Positions 1 through 8,612 of a stretch of 64,000 bases of DNA are shown in pieces (positions within the stretch are counted from its first letter, which is position 1; every line of letters begins with the position of its first letter). Origin of the DNA: Kaistella treverensis (GTDB taxonomy: Bacteria > Bacteroidota > Bacteroidia > Flavobacteriales > Weeksellaceae); contig NZ_FORQ01000001.1 in NCBI RefSeq assembly GCF_900114045.1, positions 186,001 through 250,000 on the forward strand. Reading direction: 5' to 3'. The notes beneath the pieces were generated by a model. It ran no database searches. It was given only the letters and a program-made list of their open reading frames with translations, and was not told the origin of the DNA. Position numbers and translations under genes: made by a program.

Positions 1-708
1 TTGAAACACAATTTTTTGCTGAAATTCCCCGATATTTTTATACGTTTTAAATGATTTAAAATTAACAATATAGCAGATATTGATTATTTTATTTTCTATT
101 TTCGAGACGCCGCAATAACCGCCTTTAAAATTATGTAAGCCAACCACATCAGCGGAAAAATTGCCTTTATAATGAGATTTTACTGCTAACCACGGCGATT
201 TTTTCTGGAGAAAACTTCGGTTCAGTTTTACGTCAATATTCGATCGTTTACCAAAACCAGCAAGTACAGCTTTCGCTGTTAAAATTTTGCCTGACAGCAG
301 ATGAACTTCAAAAAAATCTTCTATAAAAATAACGTCATTTACCTGATCTTCCAGGATTTCACAATTTTGTGAAAGTGCTTTTAAATATAGAGCGTAGTCC
401 AAAGTATAGCGACTGACGCCGAAACCGCCGAGCGGAAGTTTCGCGCTAATGCTTCGCCCGGATTCAGACGAAAATTGCAACTGCGTAATTTTTGTAGGTT
501 GTAAAGCTTCAATATCGATTCCGAGCCAGTCAAAATAAGGCAAAATTTCATTCGAAATATATTCACCGCAAACCTTGTGTTTTGGGTAAGAATTTTTCTC
601 CACAACTACGACTTTCCGCCCCATTTTCGTGAGGTGTATAGCGCTGGTTAAGCCTGCCAAACCGCCGCCAATAATTACAATTTCAGAATCGAGGTTGGAA
701 TCTTGCAA
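1..708 (-). CDS. FAD-dependent oxidoreductase (3' end outside window)
   Basis: N-terminal 236 residues of a flavoprotein that runs off the left edge. The Rossmann FAD motif (IIGGGLAGL) is at residues 13-21 and is followed by an acidic strand end (VVVVEK). A KHKVCGEYIS block and an SRYTLDYALYLKA block match the substrate-binding signature of geranylgeranyl-reductase-like and aromatic-ring FAD monooxygenases. The start is a TTG at 708-706, because a stop codon lies two codons upstream and no ATG precedes the FAD motif. The substrate is not predictable from the fragment; in Bacteroidota such proteins often sit in aryl-polyene or polyketide-type pigment clusters, but no such partner is in view. 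Confidence 0.75.
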   Translation of the reverse strand, partial: MQDSNLDSEIVIIGGGLAGLTSAIHLTKMGRKVVVVEKNSYPKHKVCGEYISNEILPYFDWLGIDIEALQPTKITQLQFSSESGRSISAKLPLGGFGVSRYTLDYALYLKALSQNCEILEDQVNDVIFIEDFFEVHLLSGKILTAKAVLAGFGKRSNIDVKLNRSFLQKKSPWLAVKSHYKGNFSADVVGLHNFKGGYCGVSKIENKIINICYIVNFKSFKTYKNIGEFQQKIVFQ

Positions 709-724
709 CTTTTTTTATTTAAAT

Positions 725-744
725 GTAGTGAAAATTTTCACTAC
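725..744. promoter_or_regulatory. 20-bp perfect palindrome upstream of oxidoreductase
   Basis: GTAGTGAAAATTTTCACTAC is a perfect inverted repeat ending 17 bp before the TTG start of the minus-strand oxidoreductase. A TAACTTTTG stretch resembling a Bacteroidota -7 element lies just upstream of it on the minus strand (about 745-755). This geometry fits an operator for a dimeric repressor covering the transcription start. It could also fold as an RNA hairpin. The function is inferred only. Confidence 0.45.
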
Positions 745-861
745 AAAAGTTACAAAAGTTTGATTTTTGATGGGATTTTAAGCATTACTCACTTAAGTTT
801 AAAAGTTAAAAAACGTCGCGCGAAAGAGACCAGAAAAGCCTGTCAAGAATTATTATTAAAT

Positions 862-888
862 AAAAAACCTCACGTTTCCGCAAGGTTT
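862..888 (-). terminator. Terminator of acs
   Basis: On the minus strand AAACCTTGCG pairs with CGTGAGGTTT (two G-U wobbles) around a GAAA loop, followed by a T-rich run. It lies about 100 bp downstream of the acs stop codon, after a short-repeat tract. Confidence 0.6.
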
Positions 889-903
889 AATTGTAAACAT
901 TTT

Positions 904-987
904 TACCATTATCAAATCTTCAAATCTTCAAATTATCAAATCATCACATTATCAATCATCACATTATCAAATCCTCGAATTATCAAA
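904..987. repeat. Short-unit repeat tract (ATCAAATC/TCAAATTA type)
   Basis: An imperfect tandem of 8-10-bp units built from TCAAATCT, TCAAATTA and TCATCACATTA directly abuts the acs stop codon. It is non-coding. A comparable tract of different sequence abuts the dipeptidase stop codon at 47796-47856. Confidence 0.7.
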
Positions 988-2895
988 TTAAATCTTCTCA
1001 TTTTTAATTTCATCAACAATTTCCGGATTCAAAAGGGTAGAAGTGTCACCGAAATTGGCAAAATCACCTTCCGCGATTTTTCGCAGGATTCGGCGCATAA
1101 TTTTGCCCGAACGCGTTTTCGGCAAGGCCGACACAAACTGTATTTTATCGAGTTTTGCAATTGGCCCGATGGTGTCAGAAATCACGTTGTTAATCTCTTT
1201 TCTTAAATTCTCGCGGTCACGTTCTTCTCCGCTGTCTTTCAGCATCACGAAACCATAAAGCGCGCTGCCCTTCACATCGTGCGGATAACCAACAATCGCA
1301 GATTCCGCCACGGCTGGGTGTAAATTTACACTGTCCTCGATTGGTGCTGTCCCCAAATTATGACCTGAAACAATGATCACATCATCTACACGGCCGGTAA
1401 TTCTGTAGTAGCCAACTTCATCGCGTAAGGCACCATCGCCGGTGAAATATTTGCCGGGAAAAGCGGTAAAATATGTTTCTTTATATCTTTGGTGGTCGCC
1501 CCAAATGGTGCGCGCAATTCCCGGCCAGGGAAAACGGATGCAAAGATTTCCATCAACCTGGTTTCCCGTAATTTCATTGCGTTTATCGTCCATCAAAACC
1601 GGCTGAATTCCCGGAATCGGCAATGTCGCATAAGTTGGTTTTGTCGGCGTGATGAACGGCAGCGGGGAAATCATAATTCCTCCGGTTTCGGTTTGCCACC
1701 ACGTGTCCACAATCGGGCATTTTTTCTTGCCAACGTGGTCGTTATACCAATGCCAGGCTTCATCATTTATCGGTTCACCAACGGACCCGATGATGCGCAA
1801 ACTCGACAAATCGTGCTTTTCCACCCATTCGTAAGATTCTTTTGCCAAAGCACGAATCGCGGTTGGCGCAGTGTAAAACTGCGTAACTTTATGCTTATCG
1901 ATCACTTTCCAGAAACGGTCCGGCTCCGGATAGGTCGGTACTCCTTCGAAAATCACCGTCGTAGCTCCGTTCGCCAGCGGACCGTACAAAATGTAGGAAT
2001 GTCCCGTGATCCAACCGATATCTGCCGTGCACCAGAAAATATCATTCTCTTTGTAATCAAAAACATTTTTAAAGGTGTACGCCGTGAAAACCATATAGCC
2101 TGCCGTCGTATGCAGCATTCCTTTCGGTTTTCCGGTAGAGCCGGAAGTGTACAGAATAAACAGCGGATCTTCGGCATCCATAATCACCGAAATAAAATCC
2201 GACGGTGCTTTGTCGTAAAGTGGCTCCAGCCAAAGATCGCGACCTTCTTTCATGTTCACCTCGCCGCCGGTTCTTTTCACCACCAAAACCTTCTCAACGG
2301 TCGGACATTTTTCCACCGCTTCATCAATAATTCCTTTTAGATCAATGGATTTTGAGCCTCGGTAACTTCCGTCGGAACACACAATCATTTTTGCACCGCA
2401 GTCATTCACTCGTGATTCCACAGCATTTGCGGAAAATCCGGCAAAAATCACCGAATGTACCGCGCCTAACCGTGCACACGCCAGCATGGTGACCGCAAGC
2501 TCCGGAATCATTGGCAGATAAATGCACACGCGGTCGCCTTTCTGTATGCCCTGATCGCGCAGGACATTAGCCATTTTACACACGCGGTTGCGCAGTTCGC
2601 TGTAGGAAATATGTTGTGCCTCTTCGTTCGGGTCATTCGGTTCGAAAATTATCGCCGTTTTGTCACCGCGCCCGTTCAAATGGCGGTCGATACAATTTTT
2701 AGTGATATTCAGTTTTGCGTTTTTAAACCACTTGATTCTGGCTTCTTCCATATTGTAGTCCACAACTTTAGACCAACGCTGGTACCACACAAAATTCTCA
2801 TCCGCAACCTTGTCCCAGAACTTTTTCGGGTTTTTTATGGATTTTTTGTACTGTTTGAAATAGTCTGGAAGATCATCAATTACATAATTTTTCAT
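988..2895 (-). CDS. acs: Acetyl-CoA synthetase (AMP-forming)
   Basis: This 635-aa enzyme converts acetate, ATP and CoA to acetyl-CoA in the cytoplasm. The adenylation P-loop YTSGSTGKPKG is at 249-259, the WWQTETGG motif is present, and the C-terminal RSGKIMRR block contains Lys598, the residue acetylated for regulation in this family. Length and both domains match full-length Acs. It is the last gene of the minus-strand block that begins with the porin at 9932, but 440 bp of repeats separate it from the response regulator, so it may have its own promoter. Its position next to an SLC5-type histidine kinase recalls the CrbS/CrbR control of acs in Vibrio. Confidence 0.95.
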   Translation of the reverse strand: MKNYVIDDLPDYFKQYKKSIKNPKKFWDKVADENFVWYQRWSKVVDYNMEEARIKWFKNAKLNITKNCIDRHLNGRGDKTAIIFEPNDPNEEAQHISYSELRNRVCKMANVLRDQGIQKGDRVCIYLPMIPELAVTMLACARLGAVHSVIFAGFSANAVESRVNDCGAKMIVCSDGSYRGSKSIDLKGIIDEAVEKCPTVEKVLVVKRTGGEVNMKEGRDLWLEPLYDKAPSDFISVIMDAEDPLFILYTSGSTGKPKGMLHTTAGYMVFTAYTFKNVFDYKENDIFWCTADIGWITGHSYILYGPLANGATTVIFEGVPTYPEPDRFWKVIDKHKVTQFYTAPTAIRALAKESYEWVEKHDLSSLRIIGSVGEPINDEAWHWYNDHVGKKKCPIVDTWWQTETGGIMISPLPFITPTKPTYATLPIPGIQPVLMDDKRNEITGNQVDGNLCIRFPWPGIARTIWGDHQRYKETYFTAFPGKYFTGDGALRDEVGYYRITGRVDDVIIVSGHNLGTAPIEDSVNLHPAVAESAIVGYPHDVKGSALYGFVMLKDSGEERDRENLRKEINNVISDTIGPIAKLDKIQFVSALPKTRSGKIMRRILRKIAEGDFANFGDTSTLLNPEIVDEIKNEKI

Positions 2896-2925
2896 ATCTA
2901 TTAATTTTTTGTTTTGTTATTTTAG

Positions 2926-3013
2926 GAGCCGGGAACCTGCTATCCGCTCATACTCCTCACGACCGGGCTTTTGCCGGTGCATGTTGCGGGGTAACCGCTT
3001 CTATCAGGGCTAT
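2926..3013. repeat. Dispersed structured intergenic element
   Basis: GC-rich block with CTGCTATCCGCTCATACTCC, a GACCGGGCTTTTGCCGGT hairpin and CGCTTCTATCAGGGCTA, starting 31 bp upstream of the acs ATG. I recognise this type of sequence from intergenic regions of other flavobacteria. It has no plausible ORF. Because it is so close to acs it may lie in the acs 5' untranslated region. Confidence 0.5.
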
Positions 3014-3162
3014 TTTTTAGCCGCTATTTTTAGGTTTTTTGCTTTTTTACCACAAAGTATCGCAAAGAATTTTCAAAGCATTTCTTCTAAACGTTCGCAA
3101 AGGCGTTCACTTAGCGAGAACTGACGTTTTTTACTCTAATTCTTTTGTGTCCATTTGTGACC

Positions 3163-3325
3163 TTTGTGGTTTAAAAAATTCCCGGTTGTTTTACCATTTT
3201 TTTACTTTTTTCTGTGTACTCTGTTTTTAAAAAAAATCCCAGTTATTTGACCTTTTTTTTACTTTTTCTATGTCCTTTGTGGTTAAAAAATTGCCGCTTG
3301 TTCGACCATTTTTTTTCGTTTCAGC
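3163..3325. repeat. Three degenerate ~57-bp tandem repeats
   Basis: Units beginning at about 3163, 3220 and 3276 each read like TTTGTGGTTTAAAAAATT, then a CCCGGTTGTTTTACC-like core, then a T-rich run. Just before them, 3046-3160 contains ACCACAAAG and CGCAAAG motifs and the related TTTGTGACCTTTGTGG. Nothing codes here. The block fills most of the gap between the response regulator and acs. Confidence 0.55.
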
Positions 3326-3337
3326 AACTAATATTTC

Positions 3338-3703
3338 TTAACTCTTCAAAAGCTCTTCAACCCGTTCGGTAAGTTTCTTTATCGAGTACGGTTTGGTGAT
3401 ATAATCATCCGCACCCATTTCCAAACCTTTTTCAATATCTACCGGGTTATTTTTTGCACTCAGGAAAATTACTTTTACGTTTTTCAGCTTTTCCTGAGTT
3501 TTTATTTCTTGCAATGTGGAAAATCCGTCCATTTTCGGCATCATGATATCCAGCAAAATCAAATCTGGTATTTCAGTTTTCAACAGCTCCAGAACTTCAG
3601 AACCGTCGCGCGCTATAAATACCTCGTAACCCGTTTTGCGAAAAGCATATTCCAAAGTCATTATTATTTTATGTTCGTCGTCAGCAATTAATATTTTCTT
3701 CAT
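3338..3703 (-). CDS. Single-domain response regulator
   Basis: A 121-aa CheY-like receiver with nothing after it. Acidic pocket residues lie in IADDE (residues 6-10), the phosphoacceptor is Asp52 in LLDIMMP, the switch Ser82 is in FLSAK, and the conserved Lys104 is in TKPYS. It starts 59 bp after the stop of the SLC5-histidine kinase and is almost certainly its partner. There is no DNA-binding or enzymatic output domain, so it must act by protein contact, as a phosphate relay, or by tuning the kinase. Confidence 0.9.
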   Translation of the reverse strand: MKKILIADDEHKIIMTLEYAFRKTGYEVFIARDGSEVLELLKTEIPDLILLDIMMPKMDGFSTLQEIKTQEKLKNVKVIFLSAKNNPVDIEKGLEMGADDYITKPYSIKKLTERVEELLKS

Positions 3704-3762
3704 AGCATTACTTCGTTTTCATCGGGTATTTTTTCAATTTCTGTGTCGTCTTCAGATGAGAT

Positions 3763-6414
3763 TCAGAGTGGTAAAAAAATCTCAAAAGTCACCCCAATTT
3801 CTTTGTTTTTCACCAGAATATCGCCGCCGTGTGCGCGCATAATCTGTCTGCAGATCGCCAAGCCAAGTCCGCTTCCTGCCGGTTTTTGTAAATTCTGGTT
3901 TTTAGATTGGTAAAATTTTTCGAAAATAAAATCGAGATCTTCGGGCGGAATAATTTTTCCGGTGTTAAAGACCGAAATTTTCAGTTTTTCATTCTGTATC
4001 TGAAATTTCGTCTGGATCATTCCCTGTTCATTGGTGAACTTCAGCGCGTTACCTAAAATATTCTGAAAAACCTGAATCATACGCGGCTCGTCATATTCAA
4101 AGATTTCGTCATCTAAAAGATTAACTTCAGAATGATGCAGGTTTCTTTTTTCGAAAAGATGAAGCAATGGTTTTACCGATTTATGGAAGGTTTCGATAAT
4201 ATTATAAGACTGGATATTCAGCGGAATATTCCCGGTTTCAAGCTTGTCCAGATACAGAATGTCATTGATAATTTCGCTCAGCCGATCAGATTCTGAAATT
4301 ATATTTTCAAGGAAATCTCTTTTCAGTTCCTGCGGCATTTCGTCGTCGTCAAGCAAAATTTCGCTTGTCGCGCGAATCGCGGTGAGCGGCGTCCGAAGTT
4401 CATGCGCGACGCTGTCCAGGAATTCATCTTTTTGCTTGTCTTTTACCAAAAGGTTTTGGTTGGCGTATTGAAGGTCATCCGAAAGTTTCAGCAGCTGCGA
4501 AGATTGCTCGCTCAACCTTTTATTCAGCGTAATGTTTTCCTTTGATTCTTCTAAAATCTGCAAAACTTCGGGCAACGAAATTTTATCTTCCTTAGTCACA
4601 CCTTCAATTAAAATTTTAGCTGAAGCGGTGCCGATTCTTCCGCTTAATAGATTTTCGGAAAACTTGATAAACCGCGAATCTGCCGTGTCGCTGCCGCCGG
4701 TAATTTTATATTTTAAATTGAAAATTTTCAGCGCCTGCTCGGTTTTTTTCTGGCCGAGAAATCTTACCAAAATCTTTCGGATATCTGAAATGTTCGCTCG
4801 TCCTTTCCAGATATACGCGTTTTCGTGATTTTGAATATAATCGTTGATGTCTACGTACAGTTCGGCATAATTTCTTTCGCGGTAGCTCGTAACTGTATTC
4901 ACCGAAACCAAAGTAAAAAGCAGCGCATTTACCAATACGCTCCAGAAAAAAATCTGTGCAATCGGCGACAAATAAGGGATATTAAAAAAACGGAAAAAGC
5001 TGCTGTTATAAAAAGCACTTTGTTTGAAAGTTTCAGAAAAACTCGGCAAAACAAGGCCTAAATAGCAAATTGTAATTCCGACAATAATCCCAGCAACGCT
5101 ACCGATGTAATTGCCGCGGCGCCAGAAAACGGCACCGAAAAAACTTGGCGCCAACTGCGCAATAATTACAAAAGAAACCAAACCGATGCTGAAGAGACTT
5201 TTGCCGACCATCAGGTATTTATAGAAAATAAATCCGGTGATAATGAGCAGAAAAATGCTGACTTTCCTGATGTTTACAATGGTTTTAGTATTGTCAACAT
5301 CGGAGCTTATTTTAAATCTGTCGAGCCAGCCGTACGGAATGATGAGGTTATTTGACAACATAATTGAAAGTGAAATGCTGGAAATGATCACCATGGAAAT
5401 ACACGCGCTTAAACCGCCAAAAAAAACCATCGCAGCGATGACGGTATTTCCAAATTTTTGCGGAATTAAAATAGAGTAGAACTCCGGATTTACATCTTCG
5501 CCAAAAAACAATATTTTTCCGCCCCAGGCGATTGGAAAAACAAAAAAGTTAAAAATCAAAAGGTACAGCGGAAAAAGCCAGATTGCAGTTTTTAGGTGCT
5601 TTTCCTTGCGATTTTCTATAATTGCGGTGTGAAATTGCCGCGGCAAAAGAAAAATAGCAGACATCGAAAGCATCGACATTAAAAACCAATTAAAGCCGCC
5701 TTCCAAACCGTTAAATGAATTTTTCGCCGAAAAATCAGGCAATTTTTCAGCTTTGGCGTAGATGTCTTCAAAACCATTAAAAACGCCGTACACCACAAAA
5801 ATTCCGAGAATGATGAAAAAGATAATTTTCAGAAAACTTTCAACTGCAACAGCGGAAATTATTCCGAGCCTTTTTTCCGACGCGTCAACATATTTTGTCC
5901 CGTAATACGAGGAAAATAAAGCGATAATTACCACGACATATGTTGCAGAATCGTAGAAAATATTGGTGGTATTTTCAGTTTCTGTAAGCAAATGAAAGGT
6001 TTCGGAAATCGCCTTGATCTGCAAACTGATGTACGGAACAATCGCAAACATGCAAACCAGCGCGATCAAAGCGCTTAAAGACCGGCTGTTACCGTAGCGC
6101 AGCGAAATAAAATCTGCAATACTGCTTATTTTGTTCACACGTGAAATTCGGATAATTTTTGAATTAATGTAAATCCAGGCCGGAATAATTATTACAGGTC
6201 CGATATAAATCGCCATATATTCCAAACCCTGATTTGCGGCGACGCCGATACTTCCGTAATAAGTCCACGCAGAACAGTAAACCGCCAGCGACAGCGCGTA
6301 AACGTAAGGATTGTTCACCCAAAAGCTGCTTCTGTTCTTTTCGGCAAAGTATGCCACGAAGAAAAGAAGTCCGAGATAGATGATGACCAGCGCGAAAAGC
6401 AGATAACTATTCAT
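3763..6414 (-). CDS. Sodium/solute symporter-histidine kinase fusion
   Basis: 883 aa. Residues 1-505 form a 13-helix SLC5 (sodium:solute symporter) domain; 515-615 is a cytosolic linker in the place of the STAC domain of CbrA/CrbS-type proteins; 615-665 is a coiled coil. The DHp domain carries the phosphorylated His671 in HELRTPLTA, and the HATPase domain has the N box near 785-793 and G box GSGLGL at 847-852. It probably senses or transports a small carboxylate and signals to the adjacent receiver protein. It overlaps the upstream small membrane-protein gene by 8 bp, so the two are likely translationally coupled. The ligand is inferred (acetate or related) from the neighbouring acs. Confidence 0.9.
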   Translation of the reverse strand: MNSYLLFALVIIYLGLLFFVAYFAEKNRSSFWVNNPYVYALSLAVYCSAWTYYGSIGVAANQGLEYMAIYIGPVIIIPAWIYINSKIIRISRVNKISSIADFISLRYGNSRSLSALIALVCMFAIVPYISLQIKAISETFHLLTETENTTNIFYDSATYVVVIIALFSSYYGTKYVDASEKRLGIISAVAVESFLKIIFFIILGIFVVYGVFNGFEDIYAKAEKLPDFSAKNSFNGLEGGFNWFLMSMLSMSAIFLLPRQFHTAIIENRKEKHLKTAIWLFPLYLLIFNFFVFPIAWGGKILFFGEDVNPEFYSILIPQKFGNTVIAAMVFFGGLSACISMVIISSISLSIMLSNNLIIPYGWLDRFKISSDVDNTKTIVNIRKVSIFLLIITGFIFYKYLMVGKSLFSIGLVSFVIIAQLAPSFFGAVFWRRGNYIGSVAGIIVGITICYLGLVLPSFSETFKQSAFYNSSFFRFFNIPYLSPIAQIFFWSVLVNALLFTLVSVNTVTSYRERNYAELYVDINDYIQNHENAYIWKGRANISDIRKILVRFLGQKKTEQALKIFNLKYKITGGSDTADSRFIKFSENLLSGRIGTASAKILIEGVTKEDKISLPEVLQILEESKENITLNKRLSEQSSQLLKLSDDLQYANQNLLVKDKQKDEFLDSVAHELRTPLTAIRATSEILLDDDEMPQELKRDFLENIISESDRLSEIINDILYLDKLETGNIPLNIQSYNIIETFHKSVKPLLHLFEKRNLHHSEVNLLDDEIFEYDEPRMIQVFQNILGNALKFTNEQGMIQTKFQIQNEKLKISVFNTGKIIPPEDLDFIFEKFYQSKNQNLQKPAGSGLGLAICRQIMRAHGGDILVKNKEIGVTFEIFLPL

Positions 6415-6601
6415 TGAACTTTTTGAAAATGAGGAACGAACTTACCGAAGAAGCCGCCCAGACGAAAAAAATATAGACATAAATCAGCGGTAAACCGAGA
6501 AATCTTTCAGTACTGTTAAACAGCAGCAACACTGGCGCATTGAATAAAATAAACAAGGCAATGCTTAAAATAACCAGCTTTTGTTGATGTCTTTTTTTCA
6601 T
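6407..6601 (-). CDS. Small two-helix membrane protein
   Basis: 64 aa from the start MKKRHQQ. An in-frame ATG 7 codons upstream (6622) would place the start inside a strong hairpin, so the inner ATG is preferred. Two hydrophobic segments (about residues 10-27 and 36-55) are separated by a short loop, and the end is basic. It overlaps the SLC5-kinase gene by 8 bp. Small proteins of this kind often accompany SLC5 transporters as accessory subunits; that role is inferred from position and topology. Confidence 0.7.
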   Translation of the reverse strand: MKKRHQQKLVILSIALFILFNAPVLLLFNSTERFLGLPLIYVYIFFVWAASSVSSFLIFKKFNE

Positions 6602-6620
6602 TTTGATTATAAAAGAAACC

Positions 6621-6642
6621 AACGGGAAACGAATTTCCCGTT
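6621..6642 (-). other. Intercistronic hairpin with TTCG loop
   Basis: On the minus strand AACGGGAAA pairs perfectly with TTTCCCGTT around a TTCG loop (an extra-stable tetraloop), followed by GGTTTCTTTT. It sits between the 75-aa gene and the 64-aa gene. It could be a partial terminator or a 3'-end-stabilising element that gives more porin/MFS mRNA than kinase mRNA. Confidence 0.6.
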
Positions 6643-6656
6643 AGTGTTCAGTTTAA

Positions 6657-6884
6657 TTAAATTTTATCGTCCGCGTATTCGCCCGTGAAAGAATACCAGC
6701 CGAAAATTCCTAAACCACCGACGATAATCGGCATTAAGACGGTGAGGATAATCCAGCCGAAAACATTGTCTTCCTGTTTGTCGGACATCACTTTTGGAAT
6801 TCCGAACATTGTCAAACCGTAATATGCGACTACGAGCGCTAAAAGCATCCAGACAATTCCTAATATTTTTTTTAATTGATCCAT
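6657..6884 (-). CDS. Small membrane protein (DUF6814-like)
   Basis: 75 aa with two hydrophobic helices (about 8-28 and 43-64) and an acidic C terminus. It lies 52 bp after the MFS transporter stop in the same direction. I associate this pattern with a small Bacteroidota family found beside MFS organic-acid transporters (DUF6814), but the assignment is from memory of the family and not confirmed. Probably an accessory protein of the transporter. Confidence 0.65.
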   Translation of the reverse strand: MDQLKKILGIVWMLLALVVAYYGLTMFGIPKVMSDKQEDNVFGWIILTVLMPIIVGGLGIFGWYSFTGEYADDKI

Positions 6885-6936
6885 TTTTTTTCCTGTTTAA
6901 AGTTACTAAATTTTGAAGATAAAGCGCTAAAAAGCC

Positions 6937-8568
6937 TTATTCTGGCACGGAAATTTCTGCCGGCGTTTCTATAAATTCATCTTCGGTTAAGCTTTTATTT
7001 TTGGTTTTCAGATAAAGTGTTCCGATGACCAGACACACCGCGGCAACGACAATCGGATACCATAAACCTTCGAGATACCATTCAGAATGCCCCGCGTCTT
7101 TTCCGGAAGTCACCAGATAGGTCGCTACGGCCGGAAGCAGTCCGCCGAACACTCCATTCCCGATATGATACGGAAGCGACATCGATGTGTAGCGGATTTT
7201 TAGTGGAAACATTTCCACCAAAAAGGCTGCGATAGGACCGTAAACCATTGTTACAAAAACCACCTGTATAAAGACCAATAAAATCAAATACCAGCGCGTG
7301 TCAGGATTTACGGTAATCGACTGTTTGATGAGTGGCGCTTCAGCTTTTCCGTCAACCATAATTGGTCCGGCTGCAGCCCAGTGTACGATGCTGTCTTTTT
7401 TCAATAAAGTTCCGTCCGTAAATACTTTTTCCTGGTGAAAAGTAATCAAGCTGTCTGTCGGAATTTTTGCGTGTGCTTTAGCAGTTCTTTTTTCGGTTAA
7501 ACCATTTGCCGCAAGCACTTTACTTTCAATTTTCACTGAGTTGTACATGGCTTTGTAAATCGGGCGGTAGGCGATAATGGCGAGTAACATCCCGATCATC
7601 ATAATCGGTTTTCTACCAACTTTGTCGGATAACCAACCGAAGAGTACAAAAAGCGGTGTTGCGACAAAAAGTGCCAGTGCCATCATCGTGTCAACCTGTG
7701 ACGATTCTATGTTCATCACTTTCTGCATAAAGCTCATTGCGTAGAATTGTCCCGTGTACCAGATAACGCCTTGTCCCATGACGGCTCCGAACAGCGCCAG
7801 CAAAACAAATTTGAAGTTGAACTTATTGCCGAAACTTTCTTTTAATGGATTTTTCGAGGTTTTTCCCTCTTTTTTCGCTTTCGCAAAAAGTGGAGACTCT
7901 GCCATATTCCGTCGGATGATATACGAAACTCCCACCATTAAAATGGAAATCCAGAATGGAATTCTCCAGCCCCAACTGTCAAATTCTTCCGCAGAAAGCG
8001 AGGTTTTGGTTACTAGAATTACAATCAACGAAATAAATAAACCAGCAGTTGCAGTGGTTTGAATCCATGAAGTCCAGTAACCACGCCGGTGCGGTTGCGA
8101 ATATTCTGCAACATACGTTGCGGCGCCGCCATATTCACCACCTAATGCTAATCCCTGTAAAAGTCTCAGGATTAAAACCAAAACCGGTGCAGCATAACCA
8201 ATGGTTTCATATTCCGGAACGCAACCAATGAGGAAGGTTGAAAAACCCATGATGAGAAGCGTTACCAAAAAGGTATATTTTCTACCGATGATGTCGCCCA
8301 GTCTTCCAAAGAATAATGCCCCAAAAGGGCGAACAACAAATCCTGCAGCAAAAGTTGCTAAAGTTGAAAGAAACGCGGCTGTTGGGTTATCTGCCGGGAA
8401 AAACTTGGTCGCTAAAACCACGGCTAAACTTCCGAATATGTAGAAATCATACCACTCAATCAGCGTCCCGAGTGACGACGCCATGATGACGCCCCAAATG
8501 GTTTTGTTCTTTTTTTTCTCGGCGACATAAGCATCATGCTCCTCCTGAGATTTAAATTTTTTGGCCAT
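6937..8568 (-). CDS. MFS transporter, metabolite:H+ symporter family
   Basis: 543 aa with 12 predicted membrane helices. The N-terminal half has the MHS features WYDFYIFGSLA, GRLGDIIGRKY after helix 2, and RLLQGLALGGEYGGA; the second half has SDKVGRKPIM. Family members (ProP, ShiA, KgtP) import compatible solutes or organic acids with protons. An extra polar segment of about 90 residues (roughly 345-430) interrupts the second half between helices and would face the periplasm. It lies 44 bp downstream of the porin and upstream of the sensor kinase, which suggests carboxylate uptake. Confidence 0.85.
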   Translation of the reverse strand: MAKKFKSQEEHDAYVAEKKKNKTIWGVIMASSLGTLIEWYDFYIFGSLAVVLATKFFPADNPTAAFLSTLATFAAGFVVRPFGALFFGRLGDIIGRKYTFLVTLLIMGFSTFLIGCVPEYETIGYAAPVLVLILRLLQGLALGGEYGGAATYVAEYSQPHRRGYWTSWIQTTATAGLFISLIVILVTKTSLSAEEFDSWGWRIPFWISILMVGVSYIIRRNMAESPLFAKAKKEGKTSKNPLKESFGNKFNFKFVLLALFGAVMGQGVIWYTGQFYAMSFMQKVMNIESSQVDTMMALALFVATPLFVLFGWLSDKVGRKPIMMIGMLLAIIAYRPIYKAMYNSVKIESKVLAANGLTEKRTAKAHAKIPTDSLITFHQEKVFTDGTLLKKDSIVHWAAAGPIMVDGKAEAPLIKQSITVNPDTRWYLILLVFIQVVFVTMVYGPIAAFLVEMFPLKIRYTSMSLPYHIGNGVFGGLLPAVATYLVTSGKDAGHSEWYLEGLWYPIVVAAVCLVIGTLYLKTKNKSLTEDEFIETPAEISVPE

Positions 8569-8612
8569 AATTACTTGTTTTTTTTTGATTTTAGATTTGA
8601 TAAGAAAACTGC

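Noticed and set aside
703-1206. 167-aa plus-strand ORF
   Set aside because: It crosses the low-complexity repeat, the acs terminator and antisense acs; no protein-like features.
1489-2340. 283-aa plus-strand ORF inside acs
   Set aside because: Antisense shadow; no domain or start context, while the acs frame is fully conserved.
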